In this document: positions 1 to 10,400 of the stretch, one piece after another
How the letters are laid out: each line of letters begins with the position of its first letter
How positions within the stretch are numbered: the stretch's first letter is position 1
Source: Actinernus sp. WN-2022
Taxonomy: Eukaryota > Cnidaria > Anthozoa > Actiniaria > Actinernidae
Length of the DNA stretch: 64,000 nucleotides
Direction of reading: 5' to 3'
Assembly: GCA_030867875.1 (NCBI GenBank)
Contig: JAOWCC010000577.1
Span: 74,953,012-75,017,011, forward strand
Notes under the pieces: generated by a model
What the model was told of the DNA's origin: nothing
Database searches by the model: none
The model's input: the letters and a program-made list of their open reading frames with translations, nothing else
Program-made: the position numbers and the translations under genes

Positions 1-392
1 CAACTAATTATCTAGTTTTTCTAGTAACTCTGCTGCCTGGAGGTCAATTTATTTCCATTGCACCATCAATACCATCAATATTGGCCAAGTTCTCACATTT
101 GCAGTGTTATGGTACAGGCCAAGGTCTTTGATTTGTACTGGAGTGTTTGACAACAACACACATACTATATCCTTTATCTTTGGACATAGAAATAACTGTG
201 TTATATCGCAAATTCAACTAATTATCTAGTTTTCTAGTAACTCTGATGCCTGGAGGTCAATTTATTTCCATTGCGCCATCAATACCATCACTATTGGCCA
301 AGTTCTCACATTTGCAGTGTTATGGTACAGGCAAAGGTCTTTGATTTGTACTAGTGTGTTCGACAATAACACACAGGCTATATCCTTTATTA
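1..392 (+). repeat. Satellite A, left fragment (about two monomers)
   Basis: Nearly two monomers of the 212-214 bp satellite that fills most of the window. The stretch matches 2864-3255 base for base or nearly so (offset 2863) and then stops abruptly at the TTA that borders the 1.58-kb insertion. It includes the class with CATCAATATTGGCC and the class with a CTAGTGTGTTCGACAATAAC block. No gene is seen. The array evidently continues to the left beyond the window. Confidence 0.97.
390..392. other. Target-site duplication TTA, left copy
   Basis: TTA immediately left of the 1.58-kb insertion. The partner copy is at 1974-1976. The empty site in the sister satellite copy at 3253-3255 has a single TTA, so the duplication is inferred from direct comparison. 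At 3 bp in AT-rich DNA it is weak evidence alone. Confidence 0.6.
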
Positions 393-658
393 ATGTTCAA
401 ATTTCGTGCATTGTACAAAATCCAAGCATGTGATTGGCTAATGAGCGTGCATTATTGGTGACCACAGCACTCGACCCAGACCCTCTCTTGCATAGGGAAA
501 GTGAGACCTAGTCCTTCGCTTTAGTTACGTGTTTGGACGGCTTGGAAAACCTTATTACAATCGCATATTAAACAGTGAAAATGCAGACAATTACTAAAAA
601 GGTAATGGCAGGATTGAACTATGTTGCCTGTGTGACAGAAGATATATATTGTGAGGCG
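393..658. other. Left unique part of the 1.58-kb insertion, no gene seen
   Basis: 266 bp of sequence not found elsewhere in the window, with more balanced composition than the satellite. Stops are present in all frames over short distances. It carries the CCAAT-like motifs and no recognisable RNA gene. Confidence 0.6.
430..460. promoter_or_regulatory. Two inverted CCAAT-like motifs near the left end of the insertion
   Basis: ATTGG (reverse complement CCAAT) occurs at 433-437, followed by CTAAT, and again at 454-458. Paired inverted CCAAT boxes are bound by NF-Y in eukaryotic promoters. Nothing downstream resembles a transcription unit, so this is a motif observation only and could be chance. 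Confidence 0.15.
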
Positions 659-1098
659 AACATTTGCATAATCGCTCGTTGGAAATGGCTGATTAAGTGA
701 TTTGCGAGTGCTGGAAGTACAACTTTACAGTCAACATGTGTCTGAGTGAACAAAAGTTTCTACAACACTCTAGTAGTCTTACTTAAGAAATGGATTTTAT
801 TTCCGAGACCTTACTCTGTCAATAAGAGGAGCAAATTAAGCGAGAATTCAGTGGATGATTCGAAAACCCAGGATTCTTGATTTGGAAAATGTTTGCATTG
901 GAGCCGAGCACATGGCCGGAGGCCGGTTTCAAGTCAAGATTTCAAATTCACTGCCCCACTGGAATCTGCAGGTTAGTTATTTTCGAATGAAAGAAACTAT
1001 TAAAGAAAGTAGACTATCTAGGAGTTAAGCCGGCTAAATAATTGATATTTGAATACATGGCTCCAAGAGAAACGTTTTCGAGTTAAACGTACAATCAT
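659..1098 (+). repeat. Internal direct repeat of the insertion, copy 1
   Basis: About 440 bp that recurs at 1129-1548. Shared landmarks include AACATTTGCATAAT at the start, TTTCTACAACACTCTAGTAG, GAGACCTTACTCTGTCAATA, GGAATCTGCAGGTTAGTTAT, and GAGAAACGTTTTCGAGTTAA at the end. Copy 1 has small insertions that copy 2 lacks, such as extra CCGG and TCAAG near 915-940. The substitutions and indels show the duplication is much older than the satellite homogenisation around it. No open frame is shared by the two copies. Confidence 0.9.
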
Positions 1099-1128
1099 AT
1101 TATTCGCCTCACATTATGTTTTGAGTCA

Positions 1129-1548
1129 AACATTTGCATAATAGTTCGTTAGAAATGGCTGATTTGCAAACGCTGGAAGTACAACAACTAACAAGTCAAC
1201 ATGTGTCCAAGTAAACAAAAAGTTTCTACAACACTCTAGTAGTCTTACTGAAGAAATGGATTTTATTTCCGGCGAGACCTTACTCTGTCAATAAGAGGAG
1301 ACAATGAAGCGACAATTCAGTGGAAGGTTCGAAAACCTAGGATTTTTTATTTGGAAAATGTTTGCATCAGAGCCGAGCACATGGAGGCCGGTTTCAAGAT
1401 TTCAATTCACTGGAATCTGCAGGTTAGTTATTTTCGAATGAGAGAAACTATTAAAGAAAGTAGACTATCTAGGAGTTAAGCCGGCTAAATACTCGATATT
1501 TGAATAAATGGCTCCAAGAGAAACGTTTTCGAGTTAAATGTACAAACA
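1129..1548 (+). repeat. Internal direct repeat of the insertion, copy 2
   Basis: Second copy of 659-1098, at offset 470 at its start and about 450 at its end because of several short deletions. Both copies keep CTGCAGGTTAGT, which resembles a splice-donor context, but no exon-like open frame precedes it. It ends just before a stretch reading CGCAAGGCGTC ... GACCGAACGCC. Confidence 0.9.
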
Positions 1549-1781
1549 TACTCGCAAGGCGTCAACTAAACTGACCGAACGCCAAAGTATATTATTCTTT
1601 GCAAAGTTATCTACTTCTGTCTTTATTCATTGTCTATTGAAATGACATTTCTTTGTGGAGATATTTACAGTAAAATGATTTAATTCATGCGAAATATTTG
1701 ACTTCTTTATGAAATTATTATTGACAACTGATTTCAATTGAAATTCACGGCTGACAGTGCACTCATTTTGAATATTAAAAA
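1549..1781. other. AT-rich part of the insertion, no gene supported
   Basis: AT-rich single-copy-looking DNA between the direct repeat and the terminal foldback. A 62-codon minus-strand open frame (1627-1815) runs through it and into the foldback arm. It is rich in Asn, Lys, Ile and Phe, as expected from AT-rich noise, and has no domain signature. Confidence 0.5.
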
Positions 1782-1968
1782 GGTTAGAGACTTTATGTTT
1801 GTGCTTTATCGGCAAAATACAGTCACTTGCTGACTGTACGATGAACTCAAAATTTATTCATACTGCATTCGGCCTTCGGCCTCATGCAGTATTCATTATT
1901 TTTCGTTCATCGTACAGTCAGCGCGTGCCTGTATTTGTCGATAAAGCACTCACAAGCAGTCTCTAACC
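1782..1968. repeat. 187-bp imperfect foldback centred on GGCCTTCGGCC
   Basis: The left arm begins GGTTAGAGAC (1782) and the right arm ends with its complement GTCTCTAACC (1968). The arms also pair through GTGCTTTATCG / CGATAAAGCAC, CTGACTGTACGATGAAC / GTTCATCGTACAGTCAG, and ATACTGCAT / ATGCAGTAT. The centre is GGCCTTCGGCC at 1871-1881. It ends 5 bp before the right border of the insertion. Mismatches between the arms show it is not newly formed. It may be a small foldback/MITE or the structured 3' end of the larger element. Confidence 0.9.
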
Positions 1969-1973
1969 CTTAC

Positions 1974-1976
1974 TTA
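1974..1976. other. Target-site duplication TTA, right copy
   Basis: Partner of 390-392. The satellite sequence resumes here in register: subtracting the insertion plus 3 bp makes offsets 2863 (left) and 1279 (right) to the sister copy agree exactly (difference 1584 = 1581 + 3). Confidence 0.6.
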
Positions 1977-3044
1977 TTGGACATAGATATAACTGTGTTA
2001 TATAGCGAATTCGACTAATTATCTAGCTTTTCTAGTAACTCTGATGCCAGGAGGTCAATCTATTTCTATTGCGCCTTCAATACCATCAATATTGGGCAAG
2101 TTCTCACATTTGCAATGTTATGGTACAGGCCAAGGACTTTGATTTGTACTGGTGTGTTTGACAACAACACAGGCTATATCCTTTTATTTTGGACATATAT
2201 ATAACTGTGTTATATCGCGAATTCAACTAATTATCTAGTTTTTCCAGTAACTCTGATGGCTGTAGGTCAATTTATTTCTATAGCGCCATCAATACCATCA
2301 CTATTGGCCAAGTTCTCACATTTGCAGTGTTATTGTACAAGCCAAGGTATTTGATTTGTACTAGTGTGTTCGACAATAACACACAGGCTATATCCTTTAT
2401 TTTTGGACATAGATATAACTGTGTTATATAGCGAATTCGACTAATTATCTAGCTTTTCTAGTAACTCTGATGCCAGGAGGTCAATCTATTTCTATTGCGC
2501 CTTCAATACCATCAATATTGGGCAAGTTCTCACATTTGCAATGTTATGGTACAGGCCAAGGTCTTTGATTTGTACTGGTGTGTTTGACAACAACACAGGC
2601 TATATCCTTTATTTTTGGACATATATATAACTGTGTTATATCGCGAATTCAACTAATTATCTAGTTTTTCCAGTAACTCTGATGGCTGTAGGTCAATTTA
2701 TTTCTATTGCGCCATCAATACCATCACTTTTGGGCAAGCTGTCACAATTGCAGTGTTATTGTACAAGCCAAGGTATTTGATTTGTACTGGTGTGTTTGAC
2801 AACAACACACAGACTATATCCTTTATCTTTGGACATAGAAATAACTGTGTTATATCTCGAATTCAACTAATTATCTAGTTTTTCTAGTAACTCTGCTGCC
2901 TGGAGGTCAATTTATTTCCATTGCACCATCAATACCATCAATATTGGCCAAGTTCTCACATTTGCAGTGTTATGGTACAGGCCAAGGTCTTTGATTTGTA
3001 CTGGAGTGTTTGACAACAACACACATACTATATCCTTTATCTTT

Positions 3045-3257
3045 GGACATAGAAATAACTGTGTTATATCGCAAATTCAACTAATTATCTAGTTTTCTAG
3101 TAACTCTGATGCCTGGAGGTCAATTTATTTCCATTGCGCCATCAATACCATCACTATTGGCCAAGTTCTCACATTTGCAGTGTTATGGTACAGGCAAAGG
3201 TCTTTGATTTGTACTAGTGTGTTCGACAATAACACACAGGCTATATCCTTTATTATT
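3045..3257 (+). repeat. Satellite A monomer class a (reference copy)
   Basis: 213 bp. Diagnostics: TATATCGCAAATTC, TAGTTTTCTAG (one T short), CAGGCAAAGG, and ACTAGTGTGTTCGACAATAACACAC. The last contains a dyad, GTGTGTT-7 nt-AACACAC. Other clear copies begin at 8164 and 19045. Confidence 0.85.
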
Positions 3258-3469
3258 GGACATAGATATAACTGTGTTATATAGCGAATTCGACTAATTA
3301 TCTAGCTTTTCTAGTAACTCTGATGCCAGGAGGTCAATCTATTTCTATTGCGCCTTCAATACCATCAATATTGGGCAAGTTCTCACATTTGCAATGTTAT
3401 GGTACAGGCCAAGGACTTTGATTTGTACTGGTGTGTTTGACAACAACACAGGCTATATCCTTTTATTTT
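3258..3469 (+). repeat. Satellite A monomer class b (reference copy)
   Basis: 212 bp. Diagnostics: TATATAGCGAATTCGACTAA, TAGCTTTTCTAG, GATGCCAGGAGG, TCAATCTATTTC, GCGCCTTC and GCAATGTTATGG. Nearly always follows class a and precedes class c. Confidence 0.85.
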
Positions 3470-3683
3470 GGACATATATATAACTGTGTTATATCGCGAA
3501 TTCAACTAATTATCTAGTTTTTCCAGTAACTCTGATGGCTGTAGGTCAATTTATTTCTATAGCGCCATCAATACCATCACTTTTGGGCAAGCTGTCACAT
3601 TTGCAGTGTTATTGTACAAGCCAAGGTATTTGATTTGTACTGGTGTGTTTGACAACAACACACAGACTATATCCTTTATCTTT
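3470..3683 (+). repeat. Satellite A monomer class c (reference copy)
   Basis: 214 bp. Diagnostics: GGACATATATATAACTG, TTTTTCCAG, GATGGCTGTAGG, CACTTTTGGGCAAGCTGTC, and TATTGTACAAGCC. Its alternating TA tract is the site into which array B inserted at 30123/44226. Confidence 0.85.
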
Positions 3684-3897
3684 GGACATAGAAATAACTG
3701 TGTTATATCTCGAATTCAACTAATTATCTAGTTTTTCTAGTAACTCTGCTGCCTGGAGGTCAATTTATTTCCATTGCACCATCAATACCATCACTATTGG
3801 CCAAGTTCTCACATTTGCAGTGTTATGGTACAGGCCAAGGTCTTTGATTTGTACTGGACTGTTTGACAACAACACACAGACTATATCCTTTATTTTT
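3684..3897 (+). repeat. Satellite A monomer class d (reference copy)
   Basis: 214 bp. Diagnostics: TATATCTCGAATTC, TCTGCTGCCTGG, GCACCATC, CTATTGGCC, and ACTGGACTGTTTG. Follows class c or g. Confidence 0.8.
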
Positions 3898-4111
3898 GGA
3901 CATAGAAATAACTGTGTTATATCGCGAATTCAACTAATTATCTAGTTTTTCTAGTAACTCTGCTGCCTGGAGGTCAATTTATTTCCATTGCACCATCAAT
4001 ACCATCACTATTGGCCAAGTTCTCACATTTGCAGTGTTATGGTACAGGCCAAGGTCTTTGATTTGTACTGGAGTGTTTGACAACAACACACAGACTATAT
4101 CCTTTATTTTT
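3898..4111 (+). repeat. Satellite A monomer class e (reference copy)
   Basis: 214 bp. Like class d but with TATATCGCGAATTC and ACTGGAGTGTTTG. Usually followed by class f. Confidence 0.75.
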
Positions 4112-4323
4112 GGACATAGAAATAACTGTGTTATATCGCGAATTCAACTAATTATCTAGTTTTTCTAATAACTCTGATGCCTGGAGGTCAATTTATTTCC
4201 ATTGCTCCATCAATACCATCACTATTGGGCAAGTTCTCACATTTGCAATGTTATGGTACAGGCCAAGGTCTTTGATTTGTACTGGTGTGTTTGACAACAA
4301 CACAGGCTATATCCTTTATTTTT
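4112..4323 (+). repeat. Satellite A monomer class f (reference copy)
   Basis: 212 bp. Diagnostics: TTTTTCTAATAACTC, GCTCCATC, CTATTGGGC, GCAATG, and a TTTTTTGACAT junction replacing TTTTTGGACAT. Some copies have AGCAATAAC and GTCAATATATTTCC instead of AGAAATAAC and GTCAATTTATTTCC. Confidence 0.8.
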
Positions 4324-4537
4324 TGACATAGATATAACTGTACTATATCGCGAATTCAACTAATTATCTAGTTTTTCTAGTAACTCTGATGCCTGGAGGT
4401 CAATTTATTTGTATTGCGCCATCAATACCATCAGTATTGGGCAAATTGTCACGTTTGCAGTGTTATGGTACAGGCCAAGGTCTTTGATTTGTACTGGAGT
4501 GTTTGACAACACCACACAGACTATATTCTTTATCTTT
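4324..4537 (+). repeat. Satellite A monomer class g (reference copy)
   Basis: 214 bp. Diagnostics: AACTGTACTATATCGCG, TTATTTGTATTGCG, CAGTATTGGGCAAATTGTC, CACGTTTGCAG and TATATTCTTTATC. Follows class f and precedes class d. Confidence 0.8.
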
Positions 4538-7400
4538 GGACATGGAAATAACTGTGTTATATCTCGAATTCAACTAATTATCTAGTTTTTCTAGTAACTC
4601 TGCTGCCTGGAGGTCAATTTATTTCCATTGCACCATCAATACCATCACTATTGGCCAAGTTCTCACATTTGCAGTGTTATGGTACAGGCCAAGGTCTTTG
4701 ATTTGTACTGGACTGTTTGACAACAACACACAGACTATATCCTTTATTTTTGGACATAGAAATAACTGTGTTATATCGCGAATTCAACTAATTATCTAGT
4801 TTTTCTAGTAACTCTGATGCCAGGAGGTCAATCTATTTCTATTGCGCCTTCAATACCATCAATATTGGGCAAGTTCTCACATTTGCAATGTTATGGTACA
4901 GGCCAAGGTCTTTGATTTGTACTGGTGTGTTTGACAACAACACAGGCTATATCCTTTATTTTTGGACATATATATAACTGTGTTATATCGCGAATTCAAC
5001 TAATTATCTAGTTTTTCCAGTAACTCTGATGGCTGTAGGTCAATTTATTTCTATTGCGCCATCAATACCATCACTTTTGGGCAAGCTGTCACAATTGCAG
5101 TGTTATTGTACAAGCCAAGGTATTTGATTTGTACTGGTGTGTTTGACAACAACACACAGACTATATCCTTTATCTTTGGACATAGAAATAACTGTGTTAT
5201 ATCTCGAATTCAACTAATTATCTAGTTTTTCTAGTAACTCTGCTGCCTGGAGGTCAATTTATTTCCATTGCACCATCAATACCATCACTATTGGCCAAGT
5301 TCTCACATTTGCAGTGTTATGGTACAGGCAAAGGTCTTTGATTTGTACTAGTGTGTTCGACAATAACACACAGGCTATATCCTTTATTTTTGGACATAGA
5401 TATAACTGTGTTATATAGCGAATTCGACTAATTATCTAGCTTTTCTAGTAACTCTGATGCCAGGAGGTCAATCTATTTCTATTGCGCCTTCAATACCATC
5501 AATATTGGGCAAGTTCTCACATTTGCAATGTTATGGTACAGGCCAAGGTCTTTGATTTGTACTGGTGTGTTTGACAACAACACAGGCTATATCCTTTATT
5601 TTTGGACATATATATAACTGTGTTATATCGCGAATTCAACTAATTATCTAGTTTTTCCAGTAACTCTGATGGCTGTAGGTCAATTTATTTCTATTGCGCC
5701 ATCAATACCATCACTTTTGGGCAAGCTGTCACAATTGCAGTGTTATTGTACAAGCCAAGGTATTTGATTTGTACTGGTGTGTTTGACAACAACACACAGA
5801 CTATATCCTTTATCTTTGGACATAGAAATAACTGTGTTATATCTCGAATTCAACTAATTATCTAGTTTTTCTAGTAACTCTGCTGCCTGGAGGTCAATTT
5901 ATTTCCATTGCACCATCAATACCATCACTATTGGCCAAGTTCTCACATTTGCAGTGTTATGGTACAGGCCAAGGTCTTTGATTTGTACTGGAGTGTTTGA
6001 CAACAACACACATACTATATCCTTTATCTTTGGACATAGAAATAACTGTGTTATATCGCAAATTCAACTAATTATCTAGTTTTCTAGTAACTCTGATGCC
6101 TGGAGGTCAATTTATTTCCATTGCGCCATCAATACCATCACTATTGGCCAAGTTCTCACATTTGCAGTGTTATGGTACAGGCAAAGGTCTTTGATTTGTA
6201 CTAGTGTGTTCGACAATAACACACAGGCTATATCCTTTATTATTGGACATAGATATAACTGTGTTATATAGCGAATTCGACTAATTATCTAGCTTTTCTA
6301 GTAACTCTGATGCCAGGAGGTCAATCTATTTCTATTGCGCCTTCAATACCATCAATATTGGGCAAGTTCTCACATTTGCAATGTTATGGTACAGGCCAAG
6401 GTCTTTGATTTGTACTGGTGTGTTTGACAACAACACAGGCTATATCCTTTATTTTTGGACATATATATAACTGTGTTATATCGCGAATTCAACTAATTAT
6501 CTAGTTTTTCCAGTAACTCTGATGGCTGTAGGTCAATTTATTTCTATTGCGCCATCAATACCATCACTTTTGGGCAAGCTGTCACATTTGCAGTGTTATT
6601 GTACAAGCCAAGGTATTTGATTTGTACTGGTGTGTTTGACAACAACACACAGACTATATCCTTTATTTTTGGACATAGAAATAACTGTGTTATATCTCGA
6701 ATTCAACTAATTATCTAGTTTTTCTAGTAACTCTGCTGCCTGGAGGTCAATTTATTTCCATTGCACCATCAATACCATCACTATTGGCCAAGTTCTCACA
6801 TTTGCAGTGTTATGGTACAGGCCAAGGTCTTTGATTTGTACTGGACTGTTTGACAACAACACACAGACTATATCCTTTATTTTTGGACATAGAAATAACT
6901 GTGTTATATCGCGAATTCAACTAATTATCTAGTTTTTCTAGTAACTCTGCTGCCTGGAGGTCAATTTATTTCCATTGCACCATCAATACCATCACTATTG
7001 GCCAAGTTCTCACATTTGCAGTGTTATGGTACAGGCCAAGGTCTTTGATTTGTACTGGAGTGTTTGACAACAACACACAGACTATATCCTTTATTTTTGG
7101 ACATAGCAATAACTGTGTTATATCGCGAATTCACCTAATTATCTAGTTTTTCTAATAACTCTGATGCCTGGAGGTCAATATATTTCCATTGCTCCATCAA
7201 TACCATCACTATTGGGCAAGTTCTCACATTTGCAATGTTATGGTACAGGCCAAGGTCTTTGATTTGTACTGGTGTGTTTGACAACAACACAGGCTATATC
7301 CTTTATTTTTTGACATAGATATAACTGTAATATATCGCAAATTCAACTAATTATCTAGTTTTCTAGTAACTCTGATGCCTGGAGGTCAATTTATTTCCAT

Positions 7401-10400
7401 TGCGCCATCAATACCATCACTATTGGCCAAGTTCTCACATTTGCAGTGTTATGGTACAGGCAAAGGTCTTTGATTTGTACTAGTGTGTTCGACAATAACA
7501 CACAGGCTATATCCTTTATTTTTGGACATAGATATAACTGTGTTATATAGCGAATTCGACTAATTATCTAGCTTTTCTAGTAACTCTGATGCCAGGAGGT
7601 CAATCTATTTCTATTGCGCCTTCAATACCATCAATATTGGGCAAGTTCTCACATTTGCAATGTTATGGTACAGGCCAAGGTCTTTGATTTGTACTGGTGT
7701 GTTTGACAACAACACAGGCTATATCCTTTATTTTTGGACATATATATAACTGTGTTATATCGCGAATTCAACTAATTATCTAGTTTTTCCAGTAACTCTG
7801 ATGGCTGTAGGTCAATTTATTTCTATTGCGCCATCAATACCATCACTTTTGGGCAAGCTGTCACAATTGCAGTGTTATTGTACAAGCCAAGGTATTTGAT
7901 TTGTACTGGTGTGTTTGACAACAACACACAGACTATATCCTTTATCTTTGGACATAGAAATAACTGTGTTATATCTCGAATTCAACTAATTATCTAGTTT
8001 TTCTAGTAACTCTGCTGCCTGGAGGTCAATTTATTTCCATTGCACCATCAATACCATCAATATTGGCCAAGTTCTCACATTTGCAGTGTTATGGTACAGG
8101 CCAAGGTCTTTGATTTGTACTGGAGTGTTTGACAACAACACACATACTATATCCTTTATCTTTGGACATAGAAATAACTGTGTTATATCGCAAATTCAAC
8201 TAATTATCTAGTTTTCTAGTAACTCTGATGCCTGGAGGTCAATTTATTTCCATTGCGCCATCAATACCATCACTATTGGCCAAGTTCTCACATTTGCAGT
8301 GTTATGGTACAGGCAAAGGTCTTTGATTTGTACTAGTGTGTTCGACAATAACACACAGGCTATATCCTTTATTATTGGACATAGATATAACTGTGTTATA
8401 TAGCGAATTCGACTAATTATCTAGCTTTTCTAGTAACTCTGATGCCAGGAGGTCAATCTATTTCTATTGCGCCTTCAATACCATCAATATTGGGCAAGTT
8501 CTCACATTTGCAATGTTATGGTACAGGCCAAGGACTTTGATTTGTACTGGTGTGTTTGACAACAACACAGGCTATATCCTTTTATTTTGGACATATATAT
8601 AACTGTGTTATATCGCGAATTCAACTAATTATCTAGTTTTTCCAGTAACTCTGATGGCTGTAGGTCAATTTATTTCTATAGCGCCATCAATACCATCACT
8701 TTTGGGCAAGCTGTCACATTTGCAGTGTTATTGTACAAGCCAAGGTATTTGATTTGTACTGGTGTGTTTGACAACAACACACAGACTATATCCTTTATCT
8801 TTGGACATAGAAATAACTGTGTTATATCTCGAATTCAACTAATTATCTAGTTTTTCTAGTAACTCTGCTGCCTGGAGGTCAATTTATTTCCATTGCACCA
8901 TCAATACCATCACTATTGGCCAAGTTCTCACATTTGCAGTGTTATGGTACAGGCCAAGGTCTTTGATTTGTACTGGACTGTTTGACAACAACACACAGAC
9001 TATATCCTTTATTTTTGGACATAGAAATAACTGTGTTATATCGCGAATTCAACTAATTATCTAGTTTTTCTAGTAACTCTGCTGCCTGGAGGTCAATTTA
9101 TTTCCATTGCACCATCAATACCATCACTATTGGCCAAGTTCTCACATTTGCAGTGTTATGGTACAGGCCAAGGTCTTTGATTTGTACTGGAGTGTTTGAC
9201 AACAACACACAGACTATATCCTTTATTTTTGGACATAGAAATAACTGTGTTATATCGCGAATTCAACTAATTATCTAGTTTTTCTAATAACTCTGATGCC
9301 TGGAGGTCAATTTATTTCCATTGCTCCATCAATACCATCACTATTGGGCAAGTTCTCACATTTGCAATGTTATGGTACAGGCCAAGGTCTTTGATTTGTA
9401 CTGGTGTGTTTGACAACAACACAGGCTATATCCTTTATTTTTTGACATAGATATAACTGTACTATATCGCGAATTCAACTAATTATCTAGTTTTTCTAGT
9501 AACTCTGATGCCTGGAGGTCAATTTATTTGTATTGCGCCATCAATACCATCAGTATTGGGCAAATTGTCACGTTTGCAGTGTTATGGTACAGGCCAAGGT
9601 CTTTGATTTGTACTGGAGTGTTTGACAACACCACACAGACTATATTCTTTATCTTTGGACATGGAAATAACTGTGTTATATCTCGAATTCAACTAATTAT
9701 CTAGTTTTTCTAGTAACTCTGCTGCCTGGAGGTCAATTTATTTCCATTGCACCATCAATACCATCACTATTGGCCAAGTTCTCACATTTGCAGTGTTATG
9801 GTACAGGCCAAGGTCTTTGATTTGTACTGGACTGTTTGACAACAACACACAGACTATATCCTTTATTTTTGGACATAGAAATAACTGTGTTATATCGCGA
9901 ATTCAACTAATTATCTAGTTTTTCTAGTAACTCTGATGCCAGGAGGTCAATCTATTTCTATTGCGCCTTCAATACCATCAATATTGGGCAAGTTCTCACA
10001 TTTGCAATGTTATGGTACAGGCCAAGGTCTTTGATTTGTACTGGTGTGTTTGACAACAACACAGGCTATATCCTTTATTTTTGGACATATATATAACTGT
10101 GTTATATCGCGAATTCAACTAATTATCTAGTTTTTCCAGTAACTCTGATGGCTGTAGGTCAATTTATTTCTATTGCGCCATCAATACCATCACTTTTGGG
10201 CAAGCTGTCACAATTGCAGTGTTATTGTACAAGCCAAGGTATTTGATTTGTACTGGTGTGTTTGACAACAACACACAGACTATATCCTTTATCTTTGGAC
10301 ATAGAAATAACTGTGTTATATCTCGAATTCAACTAATTATCTAGTTTTTCTAGTAACTCTGCTGCCTGGAGGTCAATTTATTTCCATTGCACCATCAATA

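Larger units (their letters stand above)
393..1973. mobile_element. Non-autonomous insertion in satellite A, TTA duplication, unclassified
   Basis: A 1581-bp block unrelated to the satellite interrupts a monomer. The left flank ends CCTTTATTA (384-392) and the right flank resumes TTATTGGACATAG (1974 onward). The uninterrupted version CCTTTATTATTGG is present at 3247-3259, so a 3-bp TTA is duplicated (390-392 and 1974-1976). Inside are a direct duplication (659-1098 and 1129-1548), AT-rich DNA (about 1549-1781) and a terminal foldback (1782-1968). I find no terminal inverted repeats between the two outer ends and no transposase ORF. A 3-bp TWA duplication is typical of PIF/Harbinger elements, but without matching termini the superfamily stays open. 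It could also be a composite of several nested elements. Confidence 0.72.
2300..7400 (+). repeat. 24-monomer higher-order repeat, 5119 bp, copy 1
   Basis: Matches the next 5.1 kb at offset 5119. Anchors: TTGCACCATC 2921/8040, TATTATTGGACAT with GGACAT at 3258/8377, the rare CAAGGACTTTG word at 3411/8530, CATACTATAT 6011/11130, and GGACAT 7098/12217. 5119 bp is 24 monomers averaging 213.3 bp. Edges are approximate: register is lost to the left of about 2.3 kb and to the right of about 7.3 kb. Confidence 0.85.

Noticed and set aside
1627..1815. 62-codon minus-strand open frame
   Set aside because: AT-rich, low-complexity composition with no domain, and it extends into a foldback arm. Length is within chance expectation.
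393..1973. Helitron as the identity of the 1.58-kb insertion
   Set aside because: The termini are not TC...CTRR, insertion is not between A and T without duplication, and the 187-bp foldback is far larger than a Helitron terminal hairpin.
3258..3469. CENP-B-box-like sequence around GAATTCGACTAATT in class b monomers
   Set aside because: It has TTCG but lacks the required CGGG half at the right distance.
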